A DNA stretch of 64,000 nt from Myxococcus landrumus (lineage in GTDB: Bacteria > Myxococcota > Myxococcia > Myxococcales > Myxococcaceae), in contig NZ_CP071091.1 in assembly GCF_017301635.1 (NCBI RefSeq), positions 6,212,001 through 6,276,000 on the forward strand, given 5' to 3'. This document shows, piece by piece, positions 40,057 to 48,706 of the stretch. Below the pieces are notes generated by a model. That model was not told where the DNA came from. It worked only from the letters and a program-made list of their open reading frames with translations, and ran no database searches. Made by a program: the position numbers and the translations under genes. The number at the start of each line of letters is the position of its first letter. Position 1 is the first letter of the stretch.

Positions 40057-42072
40057 TCAAAAGCGCGTCTCCACATCCACCTGGACCAGGTGCCTCGGCG
40101 TCTCTCGTGCCTTCAAATCCAAGACCCACGCATAGCGGCCACGCAGCGTCAGGGCGGCCAGCACGCTCCACCCCACGTCCACCGTCGTGCGGAGCTCCCG
40201 CCGCAGCCGCGTGTGCTCGGACAGGTCCTCGTCCTTCCACTCAACCCGAGCCCCCAGCCGCGCCGCGTCTCCCGCGCGCAGCATCACCCCCACGAGCGCG
40301 CGTCCATCCCAGCGGGCCGCGGACTGCCCTCGCTCCACCACCCTCGCGCCCCCGTACCGCGCCGTCACCTCCACCGACTCCGAGAGCACCGAGCGAACCT
40401 GCGTCACCACCTCGTACCGGCTCCCGCTGGAGCAGGAGTCCATCGCGTCATGCTCCGCGTCGGCACCCGCGCACGCGACCTCCTGCCCCACGCCGGACTC
40501 GCGCGCTCCCAGTTGCAGCGAAGGTTGCAGCCACGACGATGCGCGCCAATCCACACGCGCGGAGGCTCGCAACCGCCTCAGTCCCCCGGCCCCATCCACC
40601 TGCCCACGAAACCGCCACGTCTCCGCCCACCGATGCAGGTAGCGCAGGCGCACGCCCAACCCCTCGGGCTCCGAGGGTGCCCCGCCATAGGGATTGATGA
40701 ACCCTCGGCCCCGGTAGCGCAGTGACACCTCCAACTCCCGCCCAGTCCCGGAGACAACGGTGCGCTGAAGCGCCGCCCAACCTCCACCACCCCCCGGAGC
40801 GGAGTCGAAGCCACGCGAGCCCTCGACGAAGAGGTCCACGGGGCCCACACCCCACGCCGCATCCACGCCCACCGCGCCAAACGCACCGCCCGCCGGGTAG
40901 CGAGAGCCCAGCCGGAAGTCGAGCCGGCCCACCGCGTCGGGCCAGACCGGACTCGCACCCCAGCCCGTCACGCCGACCCGCGCGCGAGGAGACACCTCGA
41001 GCGTCGCGTTTCCACCTCCCGCCCACTCGCGAAACACCCCAGGCAAGGTGCGCGCTCGAAGCTTCTCCCGCCGAGCGCTCGCCACGGGCACCAGGACCTC
41101 GAGCGCCTCGCACGTCCCCTTCTCCACGGACGCGGGTGGACACGACAGCACATCCATCACCTCGGACCGCTGAAGCGAGCGGCTCTGATAGGAACCAAAG
41201 CCCGTCACCGTCAGCAGCCAGTCTTCGCCCAGGGCGCCCCGCACCGTGCCGGCCACGCCGCGAAAGCCCTCGTCCCAGCGAAAGTCCGGAGTGACCTCGG
41301 CCCCACGCGTCGCCGCATCACACCCGGCCTCCACGAGCAGACACTCCCGCTCCAGCTCGCCCACGGGCCGGACCCCATCATCGGGAAGGAAGCCATCGGG
41401 AGCCGGAAGCGACGTCGTGTCCAGCGTCAGCCGCTGACCGAACCCCAGCCGATAGGTGCCCACCAATACGTGGGCATTCGTGCCCATCCATTGTCCATGG
41501 AACTTGGGCACCAGCAGCGCCGTCCCCGGAGTCCCCACGAGGAGCGCCCGGCTCCGGGGCTCACGATGCAGTGCCCCCAGCCGCCGACGCGCCCAGGTCG
41601 CGAGCAGCCCCACGCGAAGTCCCGCGAGCCCACCCGCGCGGAGCTGCAAGGCCATGGGTGGCATGAGCGAGTCCGACGCGGAGAACGCCGTCATCCACCG
41701 CGCATCCCCCGACACGCCCTCCGGCCCGCGCTTCACCAGGAAGGGCGCGAGCCGACGCGTCTCCTCCTCCGTCAGGACACCGCCACGCGATGACGCCGTC
41801 CGCAGCCGCGCATCCACCTCCGAGTACGTCAGCCCCGGAAGCGCGTAGAGCACGCCGCGAGAGGCCCGCTCCACCTCCACGCCCGCGCGCCGCAGCGACA
41901 CGAGCGCGGCCCAGCTCTCCGCGGAGAGCGTCCCGTCCTCCAACAGCGCGAAGAGCTCCTGCTCTCCATCGAAGCCCTGCTCTACCTCGTAGGGAGCAGC
42001 ACTCGCGGCCCACGCACCCAACCATCCCAACCCCCACCCCACCTGGAGCAACACCCCGAGGAACCCACGCAC
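40057..42072 (-). CDS. Putative outer-membrane beta-barrel protein with HhH-like N-terminal segment
   Basis: A protein of about 671 residues whose C-terminal 450 residues alternate hydrophobic and polar strands (for example VTGFGSYQSRSLQRSEV, RVGVTGWGASPVW, LEVSLRYRGRGFI, VTARYGGARVVERG) and end in Phe after VDVETRF, as outer-membrane barrels do. The signal peptide is GFLGVLLQVGWGLGWLGAWAASA. The mature N-terminus (DGEQELFALLEDGTLSAESWAAL...ALPGLTYSEVDARL) resembles the helix-hairpin-helix repeats of ComEA-like proteins that precede barrels in some Bacteroidetes proteins. The GTG at 42072 starts just before the signal; the frame continues 29 codons upstream. It is first in the unit with the LTD lipoprotein and nuclease. 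Barrel and HhH readings are by eye. Confidence 0.72.
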   Translation of the reverse strand: MRGFLGVLLQVGWGLGWLGAWAASAAPYEVEQGFDGEQELFALLEDGTLSAESWAALVSLRRAGVEVERASRGVLYALPGLTYSEVDARLRTASSRGGVLTEEETRRLAPFLVKRGPEGVSGDARWMTAFSASDSLMPPMALQLRAGGLAGLRVGLLATWARRRLGALHREPRSRALLVGTPGTALLVPKFHGQWMGTNAHVLVGTYRLGFGQRLTLDTTSLPAPDGFLPDDGVRPVGELERECLLVEAGCDAATRGAEVTPDFRWDEGFRGVAGTVRGALGEDWLLTVTGFGSYQSRSLQRSEVMDVLSCPPASVEKGTCEALEVLVPVASARREKLRARTLPGVFREWAGGGNATLEVSPRARVGVTGWGASPVWPDAVGRLDFRLGSRYPAGGAFGAVGVDAAWGVGPVDLFVEGSRGFDSAPGGGGGWAALQRTVVSGTGRELEVSLRYRGRGFINPYGGAPSEPEGLGVRLRYLHRWAETWRFRGQVDGAGGLRRLRASARVDWRASSWLQPSLQLGARESGVGQEVACAGADAEHDAMDSCSSGSRYEVVTQVRSVLSESVEVTARYGGARVVERGQSAARWDGRALVGVMLRAGDAARLGARVEWKDEDLSEHTRLRRELRTTVDVGWSVLAALTLRGRYAWVLDLKARETPRHLVQVDVETRF

Positions 42073-42189
42073 GCGGCGCCACCCTGCACGCCGGAGACCA
42101 GCCTTCCCTCCAGCAGCGCCGCGGCCCGGGGCCGTCCATCCCGCAGACCGCGCGTCCACACGCCGGACCTGCGAGCGCGCGCTACCGCG

Positions 42190-42384
42190 TCACGCCTGGA
42201 CCACCTGCCGAGGGTCCGCCAGCAACAGCTCCTCCGTCACCGACTTCGCCGCCACCGCGCGAGCCAGGGCGGCGGCGTATCTGCGACGGGCTTCTTCACT
42301 TCCATCCAATGCGGCCCGAGCCACCCGAAGGTCGGCCTCGGTCACCATCAACAACGCGGCAAGGTGCAGTCGGTGCAGTTCCAT
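42190..42384 (-). CDS. Small helical protein, function unknown
   Basis: A 64-residue protein (MELHRLHLAALLMV...) with predicted helices and a GGAG ribosome site about eight bases upstream. Codon use is normal. It ends about 117 bases before the barrel gene and is on the same strand, so may be the first gene of that unit. I recognise no domain. It could be a spurious call; an upstream extension of 20 codons is less likely. Confidence 0.45.
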   Translation of the reverse strand: MELHRLHLAALLMVTEADLRVARAALDGSEEARRRYAAALARAVAAKSVTEELLLADPRQVVQA

Positions 42385-42531
42385 CAAGGGGGCTCCGGAG
42401 GGGGCGGTGGCCGCTGCATCGCCAGTATGGCAGAGCCGGCCCACCCCCCTCTCTCCACGCGCCTCGTGCAGTCATGGGGCCAACCTCCCAAGGCCGCCCC
42501 TCCCTCGCCGTGTACGCTCGAGAACCACCGC

Positions 42532-43362
42532 ATGGCCCGAGGGGACGAGCACCGGGGCGCCATCCGTGCCATGCTTCCTCCAGCGTCCATGGGCCACGTC
42601 CACATCGTCCGAGACTTCCCCTCCCCCCAGGAGGGCTTCTCCCGCACCGTGCGCATCTACACGCCGGATGCCTACGACACGATGCCCTGGCATCGCTTCC
42701 CCGTCCTCTACATGCACGACGGGCAGAACGTGTTCGCCCATCCCGAGTCCGCCCTCTTCGACACGTGGTGCGCCAACCTCGCGATGGAGCAGGGCATCCA
42801 CCACGGGCACCTGGAGCCGTGGCTCATCGTCGCGGTGGACTCGGGCCAGGGCCGGCTCCAGGAGTATTCCCCCTGGAATGACTCCCACGGCCGGGTGAAG
42901 GCCCGAGGCGAGGCCTACGCCCGCTTCCTGGTGGAGCAGCTCAAGCCGCTGGTCGACCGCCACTACCGCACGCGACACGGCGCCCAGTGGACCGGGGCCA
43001 TGGGCTCGTCGCTGGGCGGGCTCATGTCGCTGTACCTGGGCCACCGCTATCCCCAGGTGTTCGGCCGCATCGGCGCGCTGTCCCCCACCGTCATGTGGAG
43101 CGAGGGCCGCCTCTTCGCCGAGTGGCGCGCCCACCACCGGAGCTGGACGCGCATCTACCTGGACGCCGGCGCCCAGGAGTTCATCCACGCGGACGGACTG
43201 CCGCTGCACTACGGCCAGGCCACGCGCGCCTTCTACGAGCACCTCAAGGGCCTGGGCTACGCGGACCACGAGGTGTCCCTCACCCTGGAGCCCGGCGGCG
43301 AGCACCACGAGAAGGACTGGCAACGCCGCCTCCCCGTGGCGATGCGCTGGCTCTTGTCGTGA
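42532..43362 (+). CDS. Esterase of the D/Fes family (alpha/beta hydrolase)
   Basis: Soluble alpha/beta hydrolase of about 276 residues related to the enterochelin esterase/esterase D group. The nucleophile elbow is GAMGSSLGG (GxSxGG, Ser in the second S); the acid residue is in YLDAGAQE; the His is in GGEHHEKDW. The preceding blocks FPVLYMHDGQNVF (oxyanion region) and WLIVAVDSG...EYSPW are typical of this family. No signal peptide with the start chosen; other ATGs lie at 42571 and 42589 and none has a strong ribosome site, so the start is uncertain. A DUF2378 gene follows ten bases downstream. Substrate cannot be named; the absence of siderophore genes argues against a Fes role. Confidence 0.88.
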   Translation: MARGDEHRGAIRAMLPPASMGHVHIVRDFPSPQEGFSRTVRIYTPDAYDTMPWHRFPVLYMHDGQNVFAHPESALFDTWCANLAMEQGIHHGHLEPWLIVAVDSGQGRLQEYSPWNDSHGRVKARGEAYARFLVEQLKPLVDRHYRTRHGAQWTGAMGSSLGGLMSLYLGHRYPQVFGRIGALSPTVMWSEGRLFAEWRAHHRSWTRIYLDAGAQEFIHADGLPLHYGQATRAFYEHLKGLGYADHEVSLTLEPGGEHHEKDWQRRLPVAMRWLLS

Positions 43363-43372
43363 GGCGCCCGGA

Positions 43373-43945
43373 GTGAAGCCCGGCAAGCCCGTTCCCCTCG
43401 AGGAGCGACTCGTCTACATCCAGGTCGTGGAGGGACTCCTCCAGCACGGCCTGAGGGGACGCGTGTCCCCCCGGCTGCGCCTGCGGCTCCGTCAGGCGGG
43501 CATCGACGTGGACCGCCCGCTGCTGCCGGCCTACCCCGTGACGCAGTGGGTGCACTGCCTGCGCATCATCGCCGCGGAGACCTGGCCCGGCGTCCCCCTG
43601 GAGCAGGCCTTCCGCAACCTCGCCACCGCGCATGTCGAGGGCTATGGACAGACGCTCATCGGCCGCGCGGTGTACGGCGTCATGCGGCTGCTGGGGCCCC
43701 GCAGGCTGGTGCAGCGGCTGCCCCAGACGTTGCGCGCCACGGACAACTACACCGAAGCGCTGCTCACCGAGCGCGGCCCCACCACCTATGAGCTGCGCAT
43801 GAACTCCGTGCTGGACTGCCCCGGCTACTCGGAGGCGCTGTTCGAGGGGCTGCTGCGCATGGGCGGAGGCGAGTCCCCGCGCGCGACGACGCTGTCCGTG
43901 GAGGACGGCCACACCACGTACCTGCTCACCTGGACGGAGCGCTGA
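43373..43945 (+). CDS. DUF2378 / TIGR02265 family protein (Myxococcales-specific)
   Basis: A 190-residue protein of the TIGR02265 (DUF2378) family, found as many paralogues in Myxococcus and relatives and practically nowhere else; it is the best taxonomic marker in the window. Matching blocks are EGLLQHGLRGRVSPRLRLRLRQAGIDVDRPLLPAYPVTQW, HVEGYGQTLIGRAVYGVMRLLGPRRLVQRLPQTLRATDNYTE and ELRMNSVLDCPGYSEALFEGLLRMGG. Function is unknown; heme-NO-binding-like folds have been suggested for such proteins but I cannot confirm it. GTG start with GAGG site; the esterase gene ends ten bases upstream, so the two may be co-transcribed. Confidence 0.92.
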   Translation: MKPGKPVPLEERLVYIQVVEGLLQHGLRGRVSPRLRLRLRQAGIDVDRPLLPAYPVTQWVHCLRIIAAETWPGVPLEQAFRNLATAHVEGYGQTLIGRAVYGVMRLLGPRRLVQRLPQTLRATDNYTEALLTERGPTTYELRMNSVLDCPGYSEALFEGLLRMGGGESPRATTLSVEDGHTTYLLTWTER

Positions 43946-43946
43946 G

Positions 43947-45116
43947 CTAGCGCGACACCGTCGCCTGGATGAAGCGCACGGCGTCCTGCATGGCGTCCAG
44001 GTCCGTGTGCCGGGTGAGGTACATCTCCTCGCCCAAAAGGCTGTGGTAGATGGGCGGCAGCTCGCGGTGGAGGATGAACGCGGGGCCCAGCCGTTTCACC
44101 ACCTCGTCATGCGTGTACTGATAGCGGCGGCCATGGCGGCGCGCGCTGTGACACACGTGATATCGCGGCGTGTATCGGAAGTCCGCCACCGGGTCTCCCG
44201 TCATCACTCGCGCCCAGAGCCGATACACATCGATGTCACATGTGTAATTCATCATGTCCGGGATGAACCCCCCGGGCGGACGCAGGTTGGCCTCCAGGAC
44301 GACGAAGCGGCCGTCTGGCAAACGGAAGAACTCCAGGTGGAACCAGCGCTCGCGCAGGCCGAAGGCCGCCACCACCTGCCGGCCGAGCACGTCCAGTGCG
44401 GGGGGAATCTCCAGGTGGCTCCAGAAGGAGATGTCCCGGCGCTCCACCACCGTCTCCATGCCCCCGTCGCTGTACTCGTGGCTGAGCGTGAAGACGATGG
44501 CCCCGTGGCGGTCCACGATGCCGTCATACGTGACGATGGTGCCACGCACATACGGCTGCGCGACATACGTCGTGGGCAGCGGGTGGGCCAGCGCGGCGTC
44601 CACGTCCGAGGCGTTGGAGACCTTGAAGGTGTTGGCGGCGCCCACGCCCACGTCGGGCTTGAGCACCAGCGGGTAGCCCACCCGCGCGGCGAAGTCCTTC
44701 ACCTGCCCCGCATCGCGCACGCGGATGAGGTCCGGGTGCGGCACCCCGGCTTGCTGGAAGACCTGGGCCATGCCCGACTTCGAGCGCATGCGGTGGATGT
44801 CCGTGGGCTGCAGCCCCGGGACGTGGAAGTCCTCGCGCAGCCGCGCCTCCACCTCCAGCCACGCCTCGTTGAGCGAGTCGATGCGCTGCAGCCGCCCATG
44901 CCGCCAGGTGAGGTAGCCCGCGGCGCGCAGGAGCGCGTCCTCCTCATGCAGGCTGGGGACGAAGTAGTACTCGCGCAGGGAGTCGCGCAGCTCCGGACGC
45001 AGCGACTCGTAGGGGGCATCGCCGATGCCCAGCACCGTGACGCCGCGCTCGCGCAGCGCGGTGACGAAGTGGAAGAAGTGGGACGGGAAGTGCGGAGAGA
45101 TGAAGACGAAGTTCAT
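43947..45116 (-). CDS. ATP-grasp enzyme (carboxylate-amine/thiol ligase family)
   Basis: A 389-residue ATP-grasp protein. It begins MNFVFISPHFPSHF with the N-terminal Rossmann-like preATP-grasp domain. The ATP-grasp core follows: RMRSKSGMAQVFQQAGVPHPD, YPLVLKPDVGVGAANTFKV (ATP-binding Lys and Gly-rich loop), TTYVAQPYVRGTIVTYDGIVD, and FHLEFFRLPDGRFVVLEANLRPPGG, in which Glu and Asn (LEANLRP) bind Mg2+. Such enzymes form amide or thioester bonds using ATP. It is in a unit with two acetyltransferases transcribed in the same direction, 138 bases after the second, which hints at a small-molecule or peptide pathway (inference). ATG at 45116 has GAGGAG close upstream. Confidence 0.9.
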   Translation of the reverse strand: MNFVFISPHFPSHFFHFVTALRERGVTVLGIGDAPYESLRPELRDSLREYYFVPSLHEEDALLRAAGYLTWRHGRLQRIDSLNEAWLEVEARLREDFHVPGLQPTDIHRMRSKSGMAQVFQQAGVPHPDLIRVRDAGQVKDFAARVGYPLVLKPDVGVGAANTFKVSNASDVDAALAHPLPTTYVAQPYVRGTIVTYDGIVDRHGAIVFTLSHEYSDGGMETVVERRDISFWSHLEIPPALDVLGRQVVAAFGLRERWFHLEFFRLPDGRFVVLEANLRPPGGFIPDMMNYTCDIDVYRLWARVMTGDPVADFRYTPRYHVCHSARRHGRRYQYTHDEVVKRLGPAFILHRELPPIYHSLLGEEMYLTRHTDLDAMQDAVRFIQATVSR

Positions 45117-45254
45117 GGCTCCTCGGGCCGACAATCCCGGCACCCAGGACCATAGCGCGCCACGCGCCTGCGCCCAGTTCCTTCTCCGCCCTCATGCGGG
45201 GTGGGCGCCCGTCCGACCCATGGATGCGGCGAACGCGCGCCCGCCCTGTGTCCT

Positions 45255-46304
45255 TCAGCGCAGGTGCGTGAAGACGCGAGGCGAAGAAGGCCACTCCACG
45301 TCGGGGGAGGACAAGAGGCACCCCAGCCGCATCCCTCCCGACCAGGGCACCCATCCAGCGCCCAACATCAACGTCGAGGCCACACAGGGACTGCGCAGCA
45401 TCGACGCGCAGCTCGCGCCCTGCGCCATCATGTCCTTCATCGACGCGCGCAGCAGGCGCTTGCGGTCCGCCGACGAGACGGACTCGTGGAACGTCAACAG
45501 GTCCACCAAGGCCACCGTCAACGGTCCTCGCGCGTTCATCTGGAGCGTGTAGTAGTTGACCAGGCCCCGCACCACGCCGTCGCGCTCCAGCACCAGCGTG
45601 TGCGGCATGTCGCGGTACAGGAGCTGCTGCGCGAGCCGCTCCACGGTGTAGGTGTAGCCCAGGCTCACGGGCCTCATCATCCCCTGCACCAGCGACATGC
45701 ACGCGGCCAGGTCCCCGGGGCGGTAGGGGCGAATCCCCTCCATGTCCACCGGGGCCATCTCTCCTCGCAGCCAGGGACGCAGCAGCGAGAAGAGCGCGCG
45801 CTCGGCACGCGTCGCGGCCCATCGGGCCACCGCCGCCGCGTCGAAGACATGGAGCCACAACCCCAGCGGGTCGAAGGTCCGTGTCCCCGGCGTCTTCGTC
45901 CAGAAGCGCTCCCCGGCGGACCCGTCCGCCAGGCAGGCCAGCATCAACGCCGCCCCACGCTCCCGCTGGCGAAGGGACATGGCCTCCGCCAGCTTCTGCC
46001 CCACACCCATCCCCCGGAACGAGGGGTCCACGCTGAACCAGCTCCCGTACGTCGCATCCACGTCACGGTCCCCCAGCCGCAGCTTCATGGGCTCGGCGAG
46101 GAACAGCCCCGCCAGCTGGCCCTTCGCGTACGCCGCCAGCCGGTACTCCCGGGGCGCGAGCGAATTGCCGAAGAGCACCCAGTCGAGCAGGCGCGGCTGG
46201 AAGTCCGTCAGGGGCCCCTGTGCTCCGTAATACTCGCCCCAGACGCGGTTGACGAAACGGGACGCGTCCACCGCGTCCCCCTCGAAGAGCCGGACTTCAA
46301 CCAT
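45255..46304 (-). CDS. GNAT-family acetyltransferase (two-domain)
   Basis: A 349-residue acetyltransferase. The N-terminal half carries the GNAT fold: DATYGSWFSVDPSFRGMGVGQKLAEAM (motif A with RGMGVG, acetyl-CoA pyrophosphate loop). The C-terminal half, ending ...GGMRLGCLLSSPDVEW, may be a second degenerate GNAT half, since it also shows LVLERDGVVRGLVNYYTLQM. It starts inside the end of the preceding GNAT gene (8-base overlap), with a GGGAG site. Length is about twice that of a simple GNAT. Substrate unknown; adjacent ATP-grasp and second GNAT suggest a shared pathway. Confidence 0.87.
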   Translation of the reverse strand: MVEVRLFEGDAVDASRFVNRVWGEYYGAQGPLTDFQPRLLDWVLFGNSLAPREYRLAAYAKGQLAGLFLAEPMKLRLGDRDVDATYGSWFSVDPSFRGMGVGQKLAEAMSLRQRERGAALMLACLADGSAGERFWTKTPGTRTFDPLGLWLHVFDAAAVARWAATRAERALFSLLRPWLRGEMAPVDMEGIRPYRPGDLAACMSLVQGMMRPVSLGYTYTVERLAQQLLYRDMPHTLVLERDGVVRGLVNYYTLQMNARGPLTVALVDLLTFHESVSSADRKRLLRASMKDMMAQGASCASMLRSPCVASTLMLGAGWVPWSGGMRLGCLLSSPDVEWPSSPRVFTHLR

Positions 46305-47007
46305 GAGAGAGCTCCCGCCCCAAGGGCGGCTCGGCGCTCTGCGCGGCGGGATGTGGACCGAACAGGTGCGTGTAGAGCTCACGCGTCGACGGCGTCAGCA
46401 CGTTCCACTCCGGCAGGTGGACCTGCTCCGGAGAGACGAGCACCTTCGCGTAGAGCGCTTCATACACGCGCTTCACCGTGCCGGGCGCAATCGCATCCAC
46501 GTCGAACGCGGGAACCAATCCCACCAGCTTGAAACCTTGGGATTCAGCATTTCGCTGATGGCGCGCCGTCTTCAGCGTCGAATAATAGAGGACCACCTCC
46601 GCGCCAATGTTGCGCCCCACCATCTCCAGCGCCGCGGTGCCGATGAAGCCAATCCCCATCCCCCGCCGCGTCGGCTCGACGACGCCCAGCCCCGCCGAGA
46701 GTTGCAGGCCACGCACGTTCCGCTCCACCGTCAGCAGACCGATGATGTCTCCACTCGAGATTTCCCGGCACACAAACGCGTACACAGAGCGGTCGGGCGA
46801 CTCGCCGCGGAGGTAGACGTCCCGCTCGTAGAAGGCGGGGTCCAGGTGACGGCTCTCCGTGCCGACCCGGATATCCGGATACCAGGCAGCCAACAGCGCC
46901 GTGAGACGCGGAATGTCCTCACGTGCCAGCTGCTCGGCGGAACAACCCTCCGGTTTCACAATTCCAGACAACATCTCTTCGAGAGAGCGCCACGACATTG
47001 AGTTCAT
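46297..47007 (-). CDS. GNAT-family acetyltransferase
   Basis: A 236-residue acetyltransferase. The GNAT core has AGLGVVEPTRRGMGIGFIGTAALEMVGRNIGAEVVLYYS, with RRGMGIG as acetyl-CoA loop. The first 90 residues carry the beta1-beta3 region (FVCREISSGDIIGLLTVER). The chosen ATG at 47007 has GGTGG at a suitable distance; an ATG four codons upstream is possible. It is first in a three-gene run with the longer GNAT and, after a 138-base gap, the ATP-grasp gene. The intergenic region upstream (47008-47230) is shared with divergent PH-domain genes. Confidence 0.88.
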   Translation of the reverse strand: MNSMSWRSLEEMLSGIVKPEGCSAEQLAREDIPRLTALLAAWYPDIRVGTESRHLDPAFYERDVYLRGESPDRSVYAFVCREISSGDIIGLLTVERNVRGLQLSAGLGVVEPTRRGMGIGFIGTAALEMVGRNIGAEVVLYYSTLKTARHQRNAESQGFKLVGLVPAFDVDAIAPGTVKRVYEALYAKVLVSPEQVHLPEWNVLTPSTRELYTHLFGPHPAAQSAEPPLGRELSHG

Positions 47008-47230
47008 GCGAACCACCATAGTGAGCGTCTTTTTGGGAAAAACCCTCTCACCGCTGAGACCTCTCCGGAGTCTGTCTTTGATACATCAGCCAGAGGCCTC
47101 AAGCGTGGCGTGCTCCACAGGAGCCTCGTCGCGCAGTGAGCAGTCCCGCTCGCAACCGCCGCCGGGCAAGGTCCTCGTGTCTCCAGGCTGACGGGAAAAC
47201 CGGGACATGACGACGGGGCGAGGACCCCGT

Positions 47231-47905
47231 ATGAAATGGGCTGTGTCATCAAGCGTAGAGAACAGCGGCCCGCCCCAGAGGGCCCAGCAGCCCGGTGAGC
47301 CATCCATGCCCCTTGGCGGTCCCGTCGCGTCCTCGTCCACGCCTCCAGGCGCGGCCCTGCCCGTGCAGGTGGCCTCGCCCTGGAAGCTGCCCACGGTGCT
47401 CCAGCCGCACCGCCACTTGCTGATCAGCTACTTGTTGACGGCCCTGCTGACCGGCCCCGCCTTCCCCCTCTTCGCGCTCGTGCGGTACTTCAAGTTCCAC
47501 ACGCTGCGCTACGCGCTGGACGAGGAGGGCATCACCATGCGGTGGGGCATCCTCTTCCGCCGGGAGGTGTCCCTCACCTACGCGCGCATCCAGGACATCC
47601 ACCTCTCCAGCAACGTGGTGGAGCGCTGGCTGGGGCTCGCGTGCATCCAGATTCAGACGGCGAGCGGCAACGCCCAGGCGGAGATTTCCATCGAAGGACT
47701 CCAAGACTTCGAGGCGATGAGAGACCTGCTCTATTCGAAGATGCGCGGGACGCGGGAGCGCCCGGCGCCAGCGGGGCGGAGCGCGGCGCTTGCATCGGGT
47801 GAGCCGGAGGCGCTGACGGCCGCGCTGCGCGAGGTGGCCGCGGAGGTGCGAGCGCTTCGTGAGGAACTGAGCACGGCCCCCGCGCGGGAGAACACGGATG
47901 GCTGA
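47231..47905 (+). CDS. Bacterial PH-domain membrane protein (DUF304/bPH2-like), first of pair
   Basis: A protein of about 224 residues. An unstructured N-terminus (to about residue 55) is followed by two short membrane-spanning stretches (HLLISYLLTALLTGPAFPLFALVRYFKF) and the bacterial PH block TLRYALDEEGITMRWGILFRREVSLTYARIQDIHLSSNVVERWLGLACIQIQTASG, which is diagnostic of bPH2/DUF304 proteins (YdbS type). The C-terminus is a helical tail. ATG at 47231 has GAGG at seven bases. Its end overlaps the next gene, and YdbS/YdbT-type pairs normally act together. Functions of the family are unclear; YdbST contributes to antimicrobial and stress resistance in Bacillus. Confidence 0.85.
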   Translation: MKWAVSSSVENSGPPQRAQQPGEPSMPLGGPVASSSTPPGAALPVQVASPWKLPTVLQPHRHLLISYLLTALLTGPAFPLFALVRYFKFHTLRYALDEEGITMRWGILFRREVSLTYARIQDIHLSSNVVERWLGLACIQIQTASGNAQAEISIEGLQDFEAMRDLLYSKMRGTRERPAPAGRSAALASGEPEALTAALREVAAEVRALREELSTAPARENTDG

Positions 47906-48650
47906 GCTCCCTCACGCGTGGCTGTTGCGGTGGCTGAAGGTGAACCCCGAGCCCCGACTCCCGGAGGGAACGGTGCGTGTCTTCCATGCCGCACCGGCCT
48001 ATCTGACGTACCGGCGGGTGCTCCTCGCGCTCAAGAACACGAGCGTGGTGATGGGCACCCTCATCGGCTGGGCCTTCCTGAACCGGCTCTTCCCCTGGTT
48101 CATGGACCTGCCGTACGCGCGGCCCGTGCTCTACACGGTGGAGGCCATCGTGTGGCTGAGCTTCCTGGTGCTGCTGCCGGTGAGCTTCTTCGTCGTGCGG
48201 CTCGACTACTCGCTGCGCTGGTACGTCCTGACGGACCGCAGCCTGCGCATCCGCGAGGGCGTCATGTCCCTGCGGGAGAAGACGATGACGTTCGCCAACA
48301 TCCAGCAGATCTCCATCCAGCAGAACCCCATCCAGCGGATGCTGGGCATCGCCGACGTGAAGGTGGAGACGGCGGGGGGCGGGAAGGGCTCGGGCAGCGC
48401 GGACCCGGACGCGGGCACCACGGAGCACCTGCACGAGGCGCGCTTCCGGGGGGTGAGCAACGCGGAGGCGATTCGCGACATGCTCCTGGAGCGCGTGCGG
48501 ATGCATCGCGACACGGGGCTGGGGGAGCCCACCGAGCTCATCACGGACACAGTGCCTCTCCTGGGGCAAGCCCCGAGTCTGGACGCGGCGCGGGAGCTCT
48601 TGTCCGAGGTGCGAAAGCTTCGCGGCGCGCTGACCCGGAGGGAGCGGTGA
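47898..48650 (+). CDS. Bacterial PH-domain membrane protein, second of pair (YdbT-like)
   Basis: A 250-residue protein starting inside the end of the first PH gene (8-base overlap). Two membrane segments (VVMGTLIGWAFLNRLFPWF and AIVWLSFLVLLPVSFFVV) precede a bPH2 block: LDYSLRWYVLTDRSLRIREGVMSLREKTMTFANIQQISIQQNPIQRMLGIADVKVETAGG. The VLTDxxLRIREGxxS...E...FxNIQxI pattern is typical of YdbS/YdbT proteins. A Gly/Ser/Asp-rich insertion (GGGKGSGSADPDAGT) interrupts the region after it. The C-terminal part is helical. Together with its partner it is probably a membrane complex of unknown function. Confidence 0.87.
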   Translation: MAELPHAWLLRWLKVNPEPRLPEGTVRVFHAAPAYLTYRRVLLALKNTSVVMGTLIGWAFLNRLFPWFMDLPYARPVLYTVEAIVWLSFLVLLPVSFFVVRLDYSLRWYVLTDRSLRIREGVMSLREKTMTFANIQQISIQQNPIQRMLGIADVKVETAGGGKGSGSADPDAGTTEHLHEARFRGVSNAEAIRDMLLERVRMHRDTGLGEPTELITDTVPLLGQAPSLDAARELLSEVRKLRGALTRRER

Positions 48651-48706
48651 AGCGGGCCGCGAGATGCGCGGCCCGCCCGGCTTGAAGCCTTCACGGCAGT
48701 GGACGC

